The notes below the pieces were generated by a model that saw only the letters and a list, made by a program, of their open reading frames with translations, was not told the DNA's origin and ran no database searches. A stretch of 57,011 nt of DNA, from the NCBI GenBank assembly GCA_016794925.1, contig JAEUIW010000021.1, forward strand, positions 1-57,011. Direction: 5' to 3'. Position numbers and translations under genes: made by a program. Of the stretch, positions 7,731-16,584 are shown piece by piece; positions within the stretch are counted from its first letter, which is position 1; the number at the start of each line of letters is the position of its first letter. The DNA comes from Phycisphaerae bacterium (GTDB taxonomy: Bacteria > Planctomycetota > Phycisphaerae > Phycisphaerales > UBA1924).

Positions 7731-10700
7731 ATGTCGAAGGCCCCCATCCGTACGTCGGACGCCGCGCAGGATTTTTTCCAGGCCCTCGAGCCGCGGCAGA
7801 TGCTCGCGACCACGTTCGTGGTGAACAGCACGAGCGACGTGGTGGCGTCGGACGGTTTCGTGACGCTGCGGGAGGCGATCCAGGCTGCGGACACGGACGC
7901 GGCGGTGAACGATGCCCCGGCGGGCTCGGGGACGGACACGATCACGTTCGCGGATTCGCTGCGGCGGTCCACGATCCAGTTGGCAGCCGGACAGTTGTCG
8001 ATCACGTCGAGCCTGAACATCAGCGGTCTGTCCTCGAAGGGCGCGCCGCTGAACCTCACGATCCGCGGAGACTCGTCGGGCTCCGGCAATCGCGTGTTCA
8101 ACATCACCGACGGGAACACCTCCACGACACAGGTGGTGAACATCACCGCGCTGATCATCACCGGCGGGTACCTGAACAGCGTCAATGTGGGAGGCGCGGG
8201 GATTCACAACACTGAGAATTTGACGCTGGACACCGTGCACGTGACGAACAACACCGCGGTGGGCTCGACGCCGGGAGGGGGCATCAGCACCCGGGCGGGT
8301 TCGACACTGACGGTGAAGAACAGCTCGATCAGCAACAACTATTCGCAGAATGACGGCGCCGGCATCAGCGCGAACACGGGGGGGTCCTCGCCGGCTACTT
8401 CGGTTGTGATCATCAACTCGACGATCGCGGGGAACACCGCGTGGGGGAACGGGGCCGGGATTGCGCAGTCGGGTGCGGGCACGATGAATGTGCAGAACAG
8501 CACCATCGCCTTGAATTACGCGAACGCGGACAATTCCGGTCCCGATGCTGGGGGCGGAGTTCGAGCGAACGGGGGGCAACTCGTCTTCACCAGCTCCATC
8601 GTGGCCAACAACCGCCTCGTATCTCCCGGCGGCAGCTTGGACGATTTTTCGATCTCCGGTTCGGCAACCGTGGCAGTCAACGCATCGTTCAACAACCTGA
8701 TCCGCGTGGCGGGCGGGTCGGGGTTCATCAACGGCAACAATTCGAACATCGTGGGACAAGACCCGCTGATCCCCACCTCGGTGCGGGCGATCGGGCGGGG
8801 GGGCATGCTCGGTGTGCCGCTGCTCGTGGGCAGCCCCGCGGTGAATGCCGGGAGCAACACGCTGAATCTGGCCACGGATATGCGCGGGGCGGCGCGGGCC
8901 AGCGGGGCGCCGGACATCGGGGCGTTCGAGCAGCAGAGTCTGACGCTGGTGGTGGACGCCAACGGCGCCAGCAACAGCGATTATGACGCGGGCGATCTCA
9001 GCCTCGGGGAGGCCCTCGCGCTGGCCAACGACAACGCGCTGGCGGACACGATCACCTTCGCGAGCACGATGACGAACCAGACCATCCAGCCGAGCTCGAC
9101 CCTGACCATCACCGATGGGCTGACGCTCACCGGCCCGGGGATGAGCAAGCTGACCATCACCGGCAACAACGCGCAGCGCGTGTTCAGCATCAACGACAGC
9201 ACTTCGGCGGCCATCGCGGTCACGATCTCCGGCCTGACGGTCACGAACGGGTGGGATTCCGATTTTGGCGGCGGCGCCGGCGTGCTCAACTTCGAATCGC
9301 TGACGCTCAGCGACGTGGCGTTGAAGAACGCGTCGACGTTCGGGGGCTCGTCGGGCGAGGGCGTGAGGAACAACAGCGGCGGCGTGCTCATCATGGACAG
9401 GTGCTGGGTGACCGGCAACGCGGGCGTCGGGCTGATGAACTTCGGAACCGCGACCGTGACCAACTCCACGCTCAGCCTCAACACAAACAACGGCTTCTCG
9501 GGCGCCGGGATCTACACCACGGGCAACCTGCTGCTGGTCAACTCCACGGTGTCGGGAAACACCTCCATCGGATATGGCGGGGGCGTGTTCGTAGGGAGCG
9601 GATCGGCTTCGATCCTGAACAGCACCATCGCCAACAACACTTCGGATTCGGCGAATGTCGGGAATTTCGGGGGAGGGATCGGCGTGACGAGCGGGACGGT
9701 GACGCTCACCAGCACCATCGTGGCGGGGAACGTTCACGGCACGTCCAAGGTCGCGGACGACCTCAACGCCGCCGGCGGCACGTTCAACGTGGCCGGCTCG
9801 GCCAGCAACCTGATCCAGACCGCGGGCAACGGCGGGTTCGTGAACAACCTCAACGGCAACCTGGTGGGGGTGGACCCGAAACTCTCACCGCTGGCGTCCA
9901 ACGGCGGGCCGACGCCCACGCACGCGCTGCTGGAAGGGAGCCCGGCCGTCGACAAGGGCGTGAACACGCAGGCGTTGACGAAGGACCAACGCGGGCTGGT
10001 GTTCGGGCGTGCGGCGGGCCCGATCGACATCGGGGCGTACGAGCGTCAGATCCTCACGCTGACGGTGGACAACGCGACGGACGAATCGGACGGGAACTTC
10101 GCGAGCGGCGACGTGTCGCTGCGCGAGGCGCTGGAACTGGCGAACGCGAACCCGGTGGACGACACGGTGGGCTTCGCCGCGTCGCTGAACGGCCAGACGC
10201 TGCTGCAGACGCTGGGCGTGGTCACGATCACGGACGACGTGGCGGTGACGGGACCGGGGTCGGGGCAGCTGACCATCAGCGGGAACAGCGTCGCGCAGAT
10301 CTTCAAGGTGGATGACGGTGCGGCCGCGTCGATCGTCGTGGGCCTGAGCGGCCTGACGCTCACGAAGGGGAACGCCACGGACGGCGGGGCGATCTCCAAC
10401 GGCGAGACGCTGACGCTCACGGACGTGACGGTGACGGGCAACAACGCCACGAACTCGGGCGGCGGGATCGGCAATTACGGCAAGCTCACGCTGACCAACT
10501 CGACCGTCAGCGGGAACACCACGCCGGGGAACGGCGGCGGGATCGTGAACACCGGGACGCTGACGCTCACAGGGTCGGTGGTCACGGGCAACAGCGGCAC
10601 CTTCGGCGGCGGCGGGATCGCGAACAACACCGGCGCCGCGACGATCAGCTCCTCGGAGATCAGCGCCAACGTCGCGAGCGGCGGCAGCGGCGGCGGAATC

Positions 10701-12779
10701 TTCACCGCGGCGACGCTCACGGTCAACAACTCGACGATCAGCGGCAACTCCGCCGCGGGCTTCGGCGGCGGCATCGGCATGCTCATGGGCGTGACGGTGA
10801 TCAACAACTCGACGATCTCGTTCAACCGGGGCGACTCGAACGGGGACGCCAACGGCACGGGCGGCGGGATCGACGTGGGCGGGTTCGGCGGCGGCACGCT
10901 GACGACCACCAGCACGATCTACTCGAACAACATCACCGGCTCCGGCGCGGGCACGGCCAACGACGTGACGCTGACCGGCGGCGGCACGGTGGCGGGGGGG
11001 AGCGCCAACAACCTGATCTCCGCCGCGGGCAGCGCGGGCGGGCTGGCGAACGGCGTGAACGGGAACATCATCGGCGTGGACCCGAAGCTGACGGCGACGC
11101 TGGCCCTCAACGGGGCCACGCTGGTTCGCAGTCACGCGCTGACGCCGGGCAGCGTCGCCCTGGGCGTGGGCTCGAACCCGCTGGCGCTGACGACGGATCA
11201 GCGCGGCAAGGCTCGCGTGGTGGGCGGGCAGATCGATATCGGGGCCTTCGAGGCCGCCGCGCCGGTGGTGGTGAGCCTGACCACGGACGCGGGGGCGGCG
11301 TTCATCCGGGGCAACGCGATCATCCTGACGGCCGCGGGCGCGACGGACCCGGACGGCGCGCTCGCGAACGTCACGTTCTACTTCGACGCGAACGGCAACG
11401 GCACGGCCGAGGCGGGCGAACTGGTCGGCACGGATACGAGCGCGGCCGGCGGGTACACCGCGACCGTCGCGGGGGCCGTGACCGCGAGCTGGCCGAGCGG
11501 CAACCGTTCGGTGCTGGCGCTGGCGACGGACGCCGAGGGCTTCACGAGTTCGATCGCCACCGCAACGTTCAAGGTCGTGTTCTCGACCAGCGCGGCGACG
11601 GGGAGCTTGGTGCGCGGCACGTCCAACGGCGTGGCCGGCTCCGCGGGGGCGGACACGCACTTCGTCGTCTCACGCAACGCGCTGGGTTCGATCGTGGTGT
11701 ACACGGAGGGATGGGCCGCGATCGACCTGCAGAGCGCAACCGGGGCGCCCGCCGCGACGGGCGACGCGGTGGTCTGGGTCGATCCGAAGGACCGCCGCAC
11801 CTATGTCGCGGCGCCCAGCGCCGCGGGGCTGATCCTGTTCACCTTCCAGCAGACCGGCCCCGGCGCGTCGACCGGGACCTGGTCGTTCCGAAACCTGACC
11901 GTGGAAACGGGCGCGACGCTGACGCTGCCGATCGACAAGCTGACGCAGTTCACGTCGGTGTTCACGTCGGTCGGGACCAAAGGCGGCACCACGAACAGCG
12001 GCGGGATCGTGGTCGTGGCGGGCGTGCTGTCGAACGGCCTGATCGTGGCGTATCAGCAGACGGGTGCGAGCGGCGCGAACGGATTTACCTGGTCGTTCGT
12101 GAACATCTCGCAGGACCTGACGTCCCAGGGCATGACCACACCGAACCTGAAGGAGCTCATCAGCTACGTCACCACCTGGGACGCGTGGCACCTGGCGGGC
12201 GTCGATCAGAACGGTCGGATCCAGACGGTCTGGGTGTACCCGTCCCAGTTCAAGCAGTGGCGGACCGACGACCTGACGACCCTCACCAACGCCCCGGCGA
12301 TCGCGGGGCAGCTCACGGTCACGCTCACGCCGTGGTCGGGGATCAACCTGGCCGGGACCGATGCGTCGGGGAACCTGCAGGTGACGTGGTGGATCCCGGA
12401 TTTCAAGGGCAACTGGCGGAACAACGACCTGACCAAGGAGTTCTCGGGACCGACGTTCCAGGGCGGCAAGATCACGGGGTACGGCACGCCGTGGGGCGGC
12501 ATGAACTACGCGGGCATCCGTAGCAACGGCGAGGTGATGGTCTACTGGTGGACGCCCGGTCCCGGTGCGACGTGGCGCATCAACGATCTGACGGAGAATG
12601 TGCCGGCGTCCAACCCGCGCCCCACGGGCACGCTGTCGAGCTACTTCTCACCCCAGGGCGCCCTCAACGTGTTCGGGGCGGGCTCGACCGGCCAGGCGAT
12701 CCGCTTGTCGTGGAAGGTCCCGCCGGCGCCGAACGTGTGGACCATCGAGAACCTGTCCTCCATCGCGACGCTCACCTGA
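7731..12779 (+). CDS. Giant secreted LEPR-motif protein: three CSLREA/beta-helix modules plus C-terminal W-repeat domain
   Basis: A 1682-residue surface or secreted protein. ATG 7731 has GAGGAG upstream; an in-frame TTG at 7704 is less likely. The N-terminus AQDFFQALEPRQMLATT is the planctomycete LEPRxL export-associated motif. Three tandem modules follow (about residues 20-400, 400-770 and 770-1175). Each starts with a CSLREA-like line (VTLREAIQAAD, LSLGEALALAN, VSLREALELAN), continues with Asn/Gly/Thr-rich right-handed beta-helix rungs (NSTISGN, GGGI), and ends SPAVNAG...DIGAFE of the choice-of-anchor Q type. An Ig-like stretch follows, then about 400 residues with six WxxxDLT-like repeats. 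No catalytic residues are evident; adhesion or a structural role is inferred. No membrane anchor ends the protein. Confidence 0.9.
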   Translation: MSKAPIRTSDAAQDFFQALEPRQMLATTFVVNSTSDVVASDGFVTLREAIQAADTDAAVNDAPAGSGTDTITFADSLRRSTIQLAAGQLSITSSLNISGLSSKGAPLNLTIRGDSSGSGNRVFNITDGNTSTTQVVNITALIITGGYLNSVNVGGAGIHNTENLTLDTVHVTNNTAVGSTPGGGISTRAGSTLTVKNSSISNNYSQNDGAGISANTGGSSPATSVVIINSTIAGNTAWGNGAGIAQSGAGTMNVQNSTIALNYANADNSGPDAGGGVRANGGQLVFTSSIVANNRLVSPGGSLDDFSISGSATVAVNASFNNLIRVAGGSGFINGNNSNIVGQDPLIPTSVRAIGRGGMLGVPLLVGSPAVNAGSNTLNLATDMRGAARASGAPDIGAFEQQSLTLVVDANGASNSDYDAGDLSLGEALALANDNALADTITFASTMTNQTIQPSSTLTITDGLTLTGPGMSKLTITGNNAQRVFSINDSTSAAIAVTISGLTVTNGWDSDFGGGAGVLNFESLTLSDVALKNASTFGGSSGEGVRNNSGGVLIMDRCWVTGNAGVGLMNFGTATVTNSTLSLNTNNGFSGAGIYTTGNLLLVNSTVSGNTSIGYGGGVFVGSGSASILNSTIANNTSDSANVGNFGGGIGVTSGTVTLTSTIVAGNVHGTSKVADDLNAAGGTFNVAGSASNLIQTAGNGGFVNNLNGNLVGVDPKLSPLASNGGPTPTHALLEGSPAVDKGVNTQALTKDQRGLVFGRAAGPIDIGAYERQILTLTVDNATDESDGNFASGDVSLREALELANANPVDDTVGFAASLNGQTLLQTLGVVTITDDVAVTGPGSGQLTISGNSVAQIFKVDDGAAASIVVGLSGLTLTKGNATDGGAISNGETLTLTDVTVTGNNATNSGGGIGNYGKLTLTNSTVSGNTTPGNGGGIVNTGTLTLTGSVVTGNSGTFGGGGIANNTGAATISSSEISANVASGGSGGGIFTAATLTVNNSTISGNSAAGFGGGIGMLMGVTVINNSTISFNRGDSNGDANGTGGGIDVGGFGGGTLTTTSTIYSNNITGSGAGTANDVTLTGGGTVAGGSANNLISAAGSAGGLANGVNGNIIGVDPKLTATLALNGATLVRSHALTPGSVALGVGSNPLALTTDQRGKARVVGGQIDIGAFEAAAPVVVSLTTDAGAAFIRGNAIILTAAGATDPDGALANVTFYFDANGNGTAEAGELVGTDTSAAGGYTATVAGAVTASWPSGNRSVLALATDAEGFTSSIATATFKVVFSTSAATGSLVRGTSNGVAGSAGADTHFVVSRNALGSIVVYTEGWAAIDLQSATGAPAATGDAVVWVDPKDRRTYVAAPSAAGLILFTFQQTGPGASTGTWSFRNLTVETGATLTLPIDKLTQFTSVFTSVGTKGGTTNSGGIVVVAGVLSNGLIVAYQQTGASGANGFTWSFVNISQDLTSQGMTTPNLKELISYVTTWDAWHLAGVDQNGRIQTVWVYPSQFKQWRTDDLTTLTNAPAIAGQLTVTLTPWSGINLAGTDASGNLQVTWWIPDFKGNWRNNDLTKEFSGPTFQGGKITGYGTPWGGMNYAGIRSNGEVMVYWWTPGPGATWRINDLTENVPASNPRPTGTLSSYFSPQGALNVFGAGSTGQAIRLSWKVPPAPNVWTIENLSSIATLT
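11872..12762 (+). repeat. Six W-x3-(N/D)-(L/I) repeats in the C-terminal domain of the LEPR protein
   Basis: Successive landmark strings are TWSFRNLT, TWSFVNIS, WRTDDLTT, WRNNDLTK, WRINDLTE and WTIENLSS, spaced about 50-70 residues apart. Each is preceded by a glycine-containing strand such as INLAGTDASGNLQVTWW. The regular spacing suggests a beta-propeller or similar circular repeat fold, which is inference. Confidence 0.65.
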
Positions 12780-12795
12780 GGTGGCGCGGCCCCCG

Positions 12796-13227
12796 ATGCT
12801 CTCCCACCCGCGTGCGATCTTCCGTGTCGGCTGCGCCATCCTGGTCTTCACGGCATTGGCGCACGTGCTCGGGCACGTGTCGCTGGCCGCCCAGACCGGG
12901 GAGGACGAGACGCACCGCCAACTGCTCGCACTGATGAAGGGCTACCGGCGCGAAATCGGGGGCTCGATGCGCTCCACGTGGGATTTTTTTCTGGGATTCA
13001 GCCTGCACTTTTCGATCTCGCTGCTGGGCCTGGGCGCGGCGGGATGGGCGGGCACGGTCGGCGGACGGCGCCCGGGGGCATTGGCGCTCGTGTTCACGCT
13101 GGTCAGCGGCGCCGCCCTGGCGAACTCGGTCGCGTACTTCTTCATCGCCCCGACGGTGTGCCTCGCGGCGGCGACGTTGGCGTTCGCCCTGGCAACGGTC
13201 GCGGAGCGGCTCACGACCTCGACGTGA
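12796..13227 (+). CDS. Small four-helix membrane protein of unknown function
   Basis: A 143-residue protein beginning 16 bases after the giant gene's stop. ATG 12796 is preferred; GTG 12781 would add five residues. Four hydrophobic segments are visible: RVGCAILVFTALAHVLG, FSISLLGLGAAGWAG, LALVFTLVSGAALANS, and FIAPTVCLAAATLAFAL. There is a short charged loop after the first (TGEDETHRQLLALMKG). The pattern resembles small uncharacterised bacterial four-helix inner-membrane proteins (LIC_13387-like), but the match is by topology rather than motif. No function is proposed. It converges on the AhpD-like gene. Confidence 0.7.
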   Translation: MLSHPRAIFRVGCAILVFTALAHVLGHVSLAAQTGEDETHRQLLALMKGYRREIGGSMRSTWDFFLGFSLHFSISLLGLGAAGWAGTVGGRRPGALALVFTLVSGAALANSVAYFFIAPTVCLAAATLAFALATVAERLTTST

Positions 13228-13274
13228 AGCGCCGGTGCGCGGGGCGCAGATTGAGCGATGGCGCGAGGCCGGGG

Positions 13275-13664
13275 CTATTGCTCGTCCGCGTCGGCCTCCG
13301 CGCCGTCACGCACGGGCACGCCGTCGCGGCTGAGTTCGTCGAGCAACTCGACGGCGCGGCGCAGGTGCGGGATGACGATGGAGCCGCCGACGATCAGCCC
13401 GACGCTCAGGGCTTCCATGATCTGTTCGTCGCTCAGGCCCAGCTCCTTGCAACGGATGACGTGGTACGCGATGCAGTCGTCGCAGCGCAGCACCGCGGAC
13501 GCGGCCAGCCCGGCCACTTCCTTGGTGCGCTCGTCGAGGGCGCCGGGCTTGTACGCCTGACCGTCGAGCGTGAAGAAGCGGTTGACGACCAGGTTCTTCC
13601 GTTCGAAGATGCGTGCGTTCATGCGCTCGCGGAACTCGCGGAACTGGATGGCTCGTGAGGTCAT
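13275..13664 (-). CDS. Carboxymuconolactone decarboxylase / AhpD-like protein
   Basis: A 129-residue all-helical protein of the CMD/AhpD superfamily. The redox-type motif is CDDCIAYH with Cys61, Cys64 and His68, as in AhpD-type thiol peroxidase partners. It is followed by the usual ELGLSDEQIMEAL helix and a Gly-rich helix (VGLIVGGSIVIPHLRRA). The true decarboxylases lack the CxxC, so a peroxidase-reductase or protective role is more likely than aromatic degradation. ATG 13664 (MTSRAIQFREF) is chosen over an in-frame start six codons upstream. It is co-directional with hom, 33 bases downstream of it. Confidence 0.85.
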   Translation of the reverse strand: MTSRAIQFREFRERMNARIFERKNLVVNRFFTLDGQAYKPGALDERTKEVAGLAASAVLRCDDCIAYHVIRCKELGLSDEQIMEALSVGLIVGGSIVIPHLRRAVELLDELSRDGVPVRDGAEADADEQ

Positions 13665-13697
13665 GCTCGATTGTTGGCGCACGCGTCCGTCGCGGCT

Positions 13698-14957
13698 TCA
13701 CTCCACGGGCATGATCAGGGAGTCCCCGACGGCGTTCGCGGCCAGAAGGTCCGCCGCGGCGCGGGCCTCCTCCTCGCTCGCACGGTCCGTTTCGATCCGC
13801 ACGGCGGCCGTGCCCAGCTCAACCTCGATGGCGCGCACGCCGGCCCTTCCCAGGCTGGCCGACACGTGCTGCGGAGTCAGCCGGTGCCCCGGGCCGCGCA
13901 CACGGATGTGGCGGCGGCAACGGTCATCGGAAACCGGGCTCGCGTCGAGCATCGTCGGAATCGGGCCGAGCCCGAGCGTGGCTTGCACGTCCCCGAGCAC
14001 CGCGGCGGCGGTCGCCTCGGGCCCGGCGCCGCGCCCCCGGAGTGTGAACGTCCCGGCCCGCTGAGTCTCGATGAGCACCACGTTCTCGGGGCCCTCGGCC
14101 CGTGCGACGGGACCGCCCAGCGGCACGAGCGTGGGCGCGACGCACGCCCTCGGCCCGCCGCGGAGGTCGAGGGATGCGACGAGCCGGATCCGACGCCCTC
14201 GCCGTCGCGCCTCCGCGATGTCCTCCAGCGTGACGCGTTCGATCCCCTCGGTGCGCACCAGATCAGGCACCAGCCCCTCAACGCCGCACGCGGACGCAAG
14301 CACGCAGAGCTTCTCGGCGCTGTCGCGCCCCGAGACGTCGGCGTGAGGATCCGGCTCCGCGAGACCCCGACGGGTCGCGTCCGCGAGCGCCTGCTCGAAG
14401 CTCCAGCCCCGGTCGGCCATGGCGCACAGGATGCTGTTGCAGGTCCCGTTCACCACGCCGCGCACGCGGGTGATCCCGGCCGCCGACAGCCGCGCGAGCG
14501 CGGCCAGAACCGGGACGGCGGAGCAGACCGAGGCCTCGGCGGCGAGCGGGGCGCGGTGCTCGCGCGCCAACGCGTGCAGTTCGGCGCCGTGATGGGCGAG
14601 GAGCGTCTTGTTGGCGGTGACCACGCCGATGCCACGGCGCAGAGCCTCCGCGACGAAGGCGCCCGCCGGGTACAGCCCCCCGATGAGCTCAACGACGAGG
14701 TCGGGCCCGCCGTCGAGCACGCGTTCGAAACGATCCGTGAGCAATCCGGGCGGGAGGCCGCGGTCGCGCCGCGGGTCGCGGACCAGCACATGGGCGAGCT
14801 CCACGCGGGCGCGAACCGGCGGCTCGAGCAACCGCCGCGACAGGGCGGATCCGACGGTGCCGCAGCCGAGCACGGCCACGCGGAGCGTCCGACGGGTGAG
14901 CGCGAGGCACGCCGATGCCGGCGCCGGGCTCGTCAGGGACGGTGGCGAGGCGATCAC
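13698..14957 (-). CDS. hom: Homoserine dehydrogenase
   Basis: Reduces aspartate semialdehyde to homoserine with NAD(P)H, the branch point to threonine and methionine. The 419-residue protein has the Rossmann motif VAVLGCGTVGSAL, the nucleotide/substrate segment VVTANKTLLA, the homoserine signature VVNGTCNSIL and the active-site stretch GLAEPDPHADVSGRDSAEK. The last ~70 residues (PQHVSASLGRAGVRAIEVEL) look like an ACT-type regulatory tail. Its ATG overlaps the stop of the upstream PLP enzyme gene as ATGA, so the two are translationally coupled and together form a methionine-branch operon. Confidence 0.93.
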   Translation of the reverse strand: MIASPPSLTSPAPASACLALTRRTLRVAVLGCGTVGSALSRRLLEPPVRARVELAHVLVRDPRRDRGLPPGLLTDRFERVLDGGPDLVVELIGGLYPAGAFVAEALRRGIGVVTANKTLLAHHGAELHALAREHRAPLAAEASVCSAVPVLAALARLSAAGITRVRGVVNGTCNSILCAMADRGWSFEQALADATRRGLAEPDPHADVSGRDSAEKLCVLASACGVEGLVPDLVRTEGIERVTLEDIAEARRRGRRIRLVASLDLRGGPRACVAPTLVPLGGPVARAEGPENVVLIETQRAGTFTLRGRGAGPEATAAAVLGDVQATLGLGPIPTMLDASPVSDDRCRRHIRVRGPGHRLTPQHVSASLGRAGVRAIEVELGTAAVRIETDRASEEEARAAADLLAANAVGDSLIMPVE

Positions 14958-16150
14958 GACGGCACCCCCTCATGGACGAGGGGCCGGCGTGTGGCGCGTA
15001 CGGCGGCGAGAAAATCGTCGGCCAGATCGTCGGGATCCTCCAGCCCGACGCTCAGGCGCAGCAGCGCATCGGTGATCCCGACGCGGGCGCGAGCATCGGG
15101 CTCGACGCTCGCGTGCGTCATGGTCGCGGGGTGGCACAGGAGCGATCTCACCCCGCCGAGCGATTCCGCCAGCGGCCAGAGCCGCAGTCGCGACGTGAGC
15201 GCGCGGACCCGTTCGACCCCGCCGCCGAGTTCGACGGAAACGATCGCGCCGAACCCGGAGGACTGCGCGCGGGCGAGCGCGTGCTGGGGGTGGCTCTCCA
15301 GCCCCGGGTATGTCACGCGGGTGATCTCGGGGTCGGCCTCGAGTCGGTTCGCCACGCGAAGCGCGTTGCGGGCGTGACGCTCGACGCGGAGGGGCAGTGT
15401 CCGGATCCCGCGTAGAAGGAGGAAGCAGTCCTGCGGTCCGGGAATGGCGCCGGTGGCGTTCTGCAGGAACCGAAGATCCGCGTGCAGTCGCTCGTCGCGG
15501 GTGATCAGGCCGCCGCCGATCACGTCGCAGTGCCCGCCGATGTACTTGGTGGTGGAGTGCAGGACGAGGTCCGCTCCCAGTTCCAGCGGGCGCTGGAAGA
15601 CGGGCGTCGCGAACGTGTTGTCCACCAGGATGCGCACGCCCGGCCCGGCCGCGCGCCGCACGGCGGAGCACACGGCGCGCAGGTCGGTGATCCGCAGCAA
15701 CGGGTTGGACGGGGTCTCGAGCCACACCAATCGCGTCTCGGGCCGCAGGGCAGACACAACTTCAGAAGTCCGTGTCGCGTCCACCAGCGCGAATCGCACG
15801 CCGAAGCGGGCGAATACCTTGGTGAACAAGCGGTAGCACCCGCCGTACAGGTCGCGCGAGGCGACGACGTGATCCCCGGTCGAGAGCGTCTGGAGCACAG
15901 CGTTCGCCGCCGCGATCCCGGAGGCGAACGCCAGGCCGTGCCGACCCCCCTCCAGGGCCGCGAGTGCGGACTCCAGCGCGGCGCGAGTCGGGTTGCCGGT
16001 CCGGGAGTAGCACCATCGGGGCGAGCCTCCCAGCTCGTCCTGCGCGTACGTGGTGGTCTGGTAGATGGGAGGCACCACCGCGCCGGTAAGCGGGTCGTTT
16101 GTTCCTCCGGCGTGAACGGCGATCGTGTCGATCCGGTATTCGTTGGACAT
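14954..16150 (-). CDS. Cystathionine gamma-synthase-type PLP enzyme (Cys/Met metabolism)
   Basis: A 398-residue trans-sulfuration enzyme of fold type I. ATG 16150 (MSNEYRIDT) has GGAG upstream; the open frame before it is Arg/Pro-rich. Motifs are the PLP-phosphate segment YSRTGNPTR, the SGIAA loop, the Asp/Asn segment LVDNTFATP and the Schiff-base lysine Lys202 in HSTTKYIGGH. The substrate-side loop ESLGGVRSLLCHPATMTH is typical of cystathionine gamma-synthase or O-acyl-homoserine sulfhydrylase. Sequence alone does not separate these from cystathionine gamma-lyase, but coupling to hom favours a biosynthetic role on activated homoserine (metB or metZ). Confidence 0.9.
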   Translation of the reverse strand: MSNEYRIDTIAVHAGGTNDPLTGAVVPPIYQTTTYAQDELGGSPRWCYSRTGNPTRAALESALAALEGGRHGLAFASGIAAANAVLQTLSTGDHVVASRDLYGGCYRLFTKVFARFGVRFALVDATRTSEVVSALRPETRLVWLETPSNPLLRITDLRAVCSAVRRAAGPGVRILVDNTFATPVFQRPLELGADLVLHSTTKYIGGHCDVIGGGLITRDERLHADLRFLQNATGAIPGPQDCFLLLRGIRTLPLRVERHARNALRVANRLEADPEITRVTYPGLESHPQHALARAQSSGFGAIVSVELGGGVERVRALTSRLRLWPLAESLGGVRSLLCHPATMTHASVEPDARARVGITDALLRLSVGLEDPDDLADDFLAAVRATRRPLVHEGVPS

Positions 16151-16584
16151 GCGTGGCTCCACGGGCGCCGCGGGCCGGTGCCGTCGCGATGCGATGGCGG
16201 GCTCAGATCGGCGCGATCGAGTCTCGGGTTCTGGATTCAACCGATTGGGTGAAGAGACGGCGAACCACGTCCTGCAATCCGGGCTCGGGGCCCAGCGGAT
16301 GCGGAAACAGGAACGCCGACGCGGGCGAACCTTGCCCGGACGGGGGAGCGATCAATCCGAAGTGCGTTGGGGGATCAGCGGATCAGCACGCCGAATCACC
16401 CAGCCGCACGACGGGAGCGCGTCCCGCGTCCGGGCTGGGCATGGACATGAGCATGTCCATCGAGTTGAACGAGGCGTGTGCCATGATCGGAAAAGAGGAT
16501 AGCACGCACGCTCCCGCCGTCAAGCGCGGCTTCCGCATCGATTCTGAAACCGGGGCCGCGCGCACCGGCCGCGAATTCCGTCTT
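16151..16584. other. Intergenic region upstream of the PLP-enzyme/hom operon
   Basis: About 430 bases between the glycosyltransferase stop and the PLP-enzyme start, both on the minus strand. It should contain the met-branch promoter. I looked for SAM-type riboswitch features and could not recognise any. No credible gene was found. Confidence 0.45.

Noticed and set aside
7638..9737. 699-codon minus-strand frame opposite the beta-helix gene
   Set aside because: Arg/His/Gly-rich antisense shadow with no motif.
13671..15377. 568-codon plus-strand frame opposite hom and the PLP enzyme
   Set aside because: Antisense shadow; both sense genes have complete catalytic motifs.
16151..16584. Possible SAM or similar riboswitch before the methionine operon
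   Set aside because: I could not find the conserved core elements or a convincing stem set; a covariance-model search (Infernal/Rfam) would be decisive.
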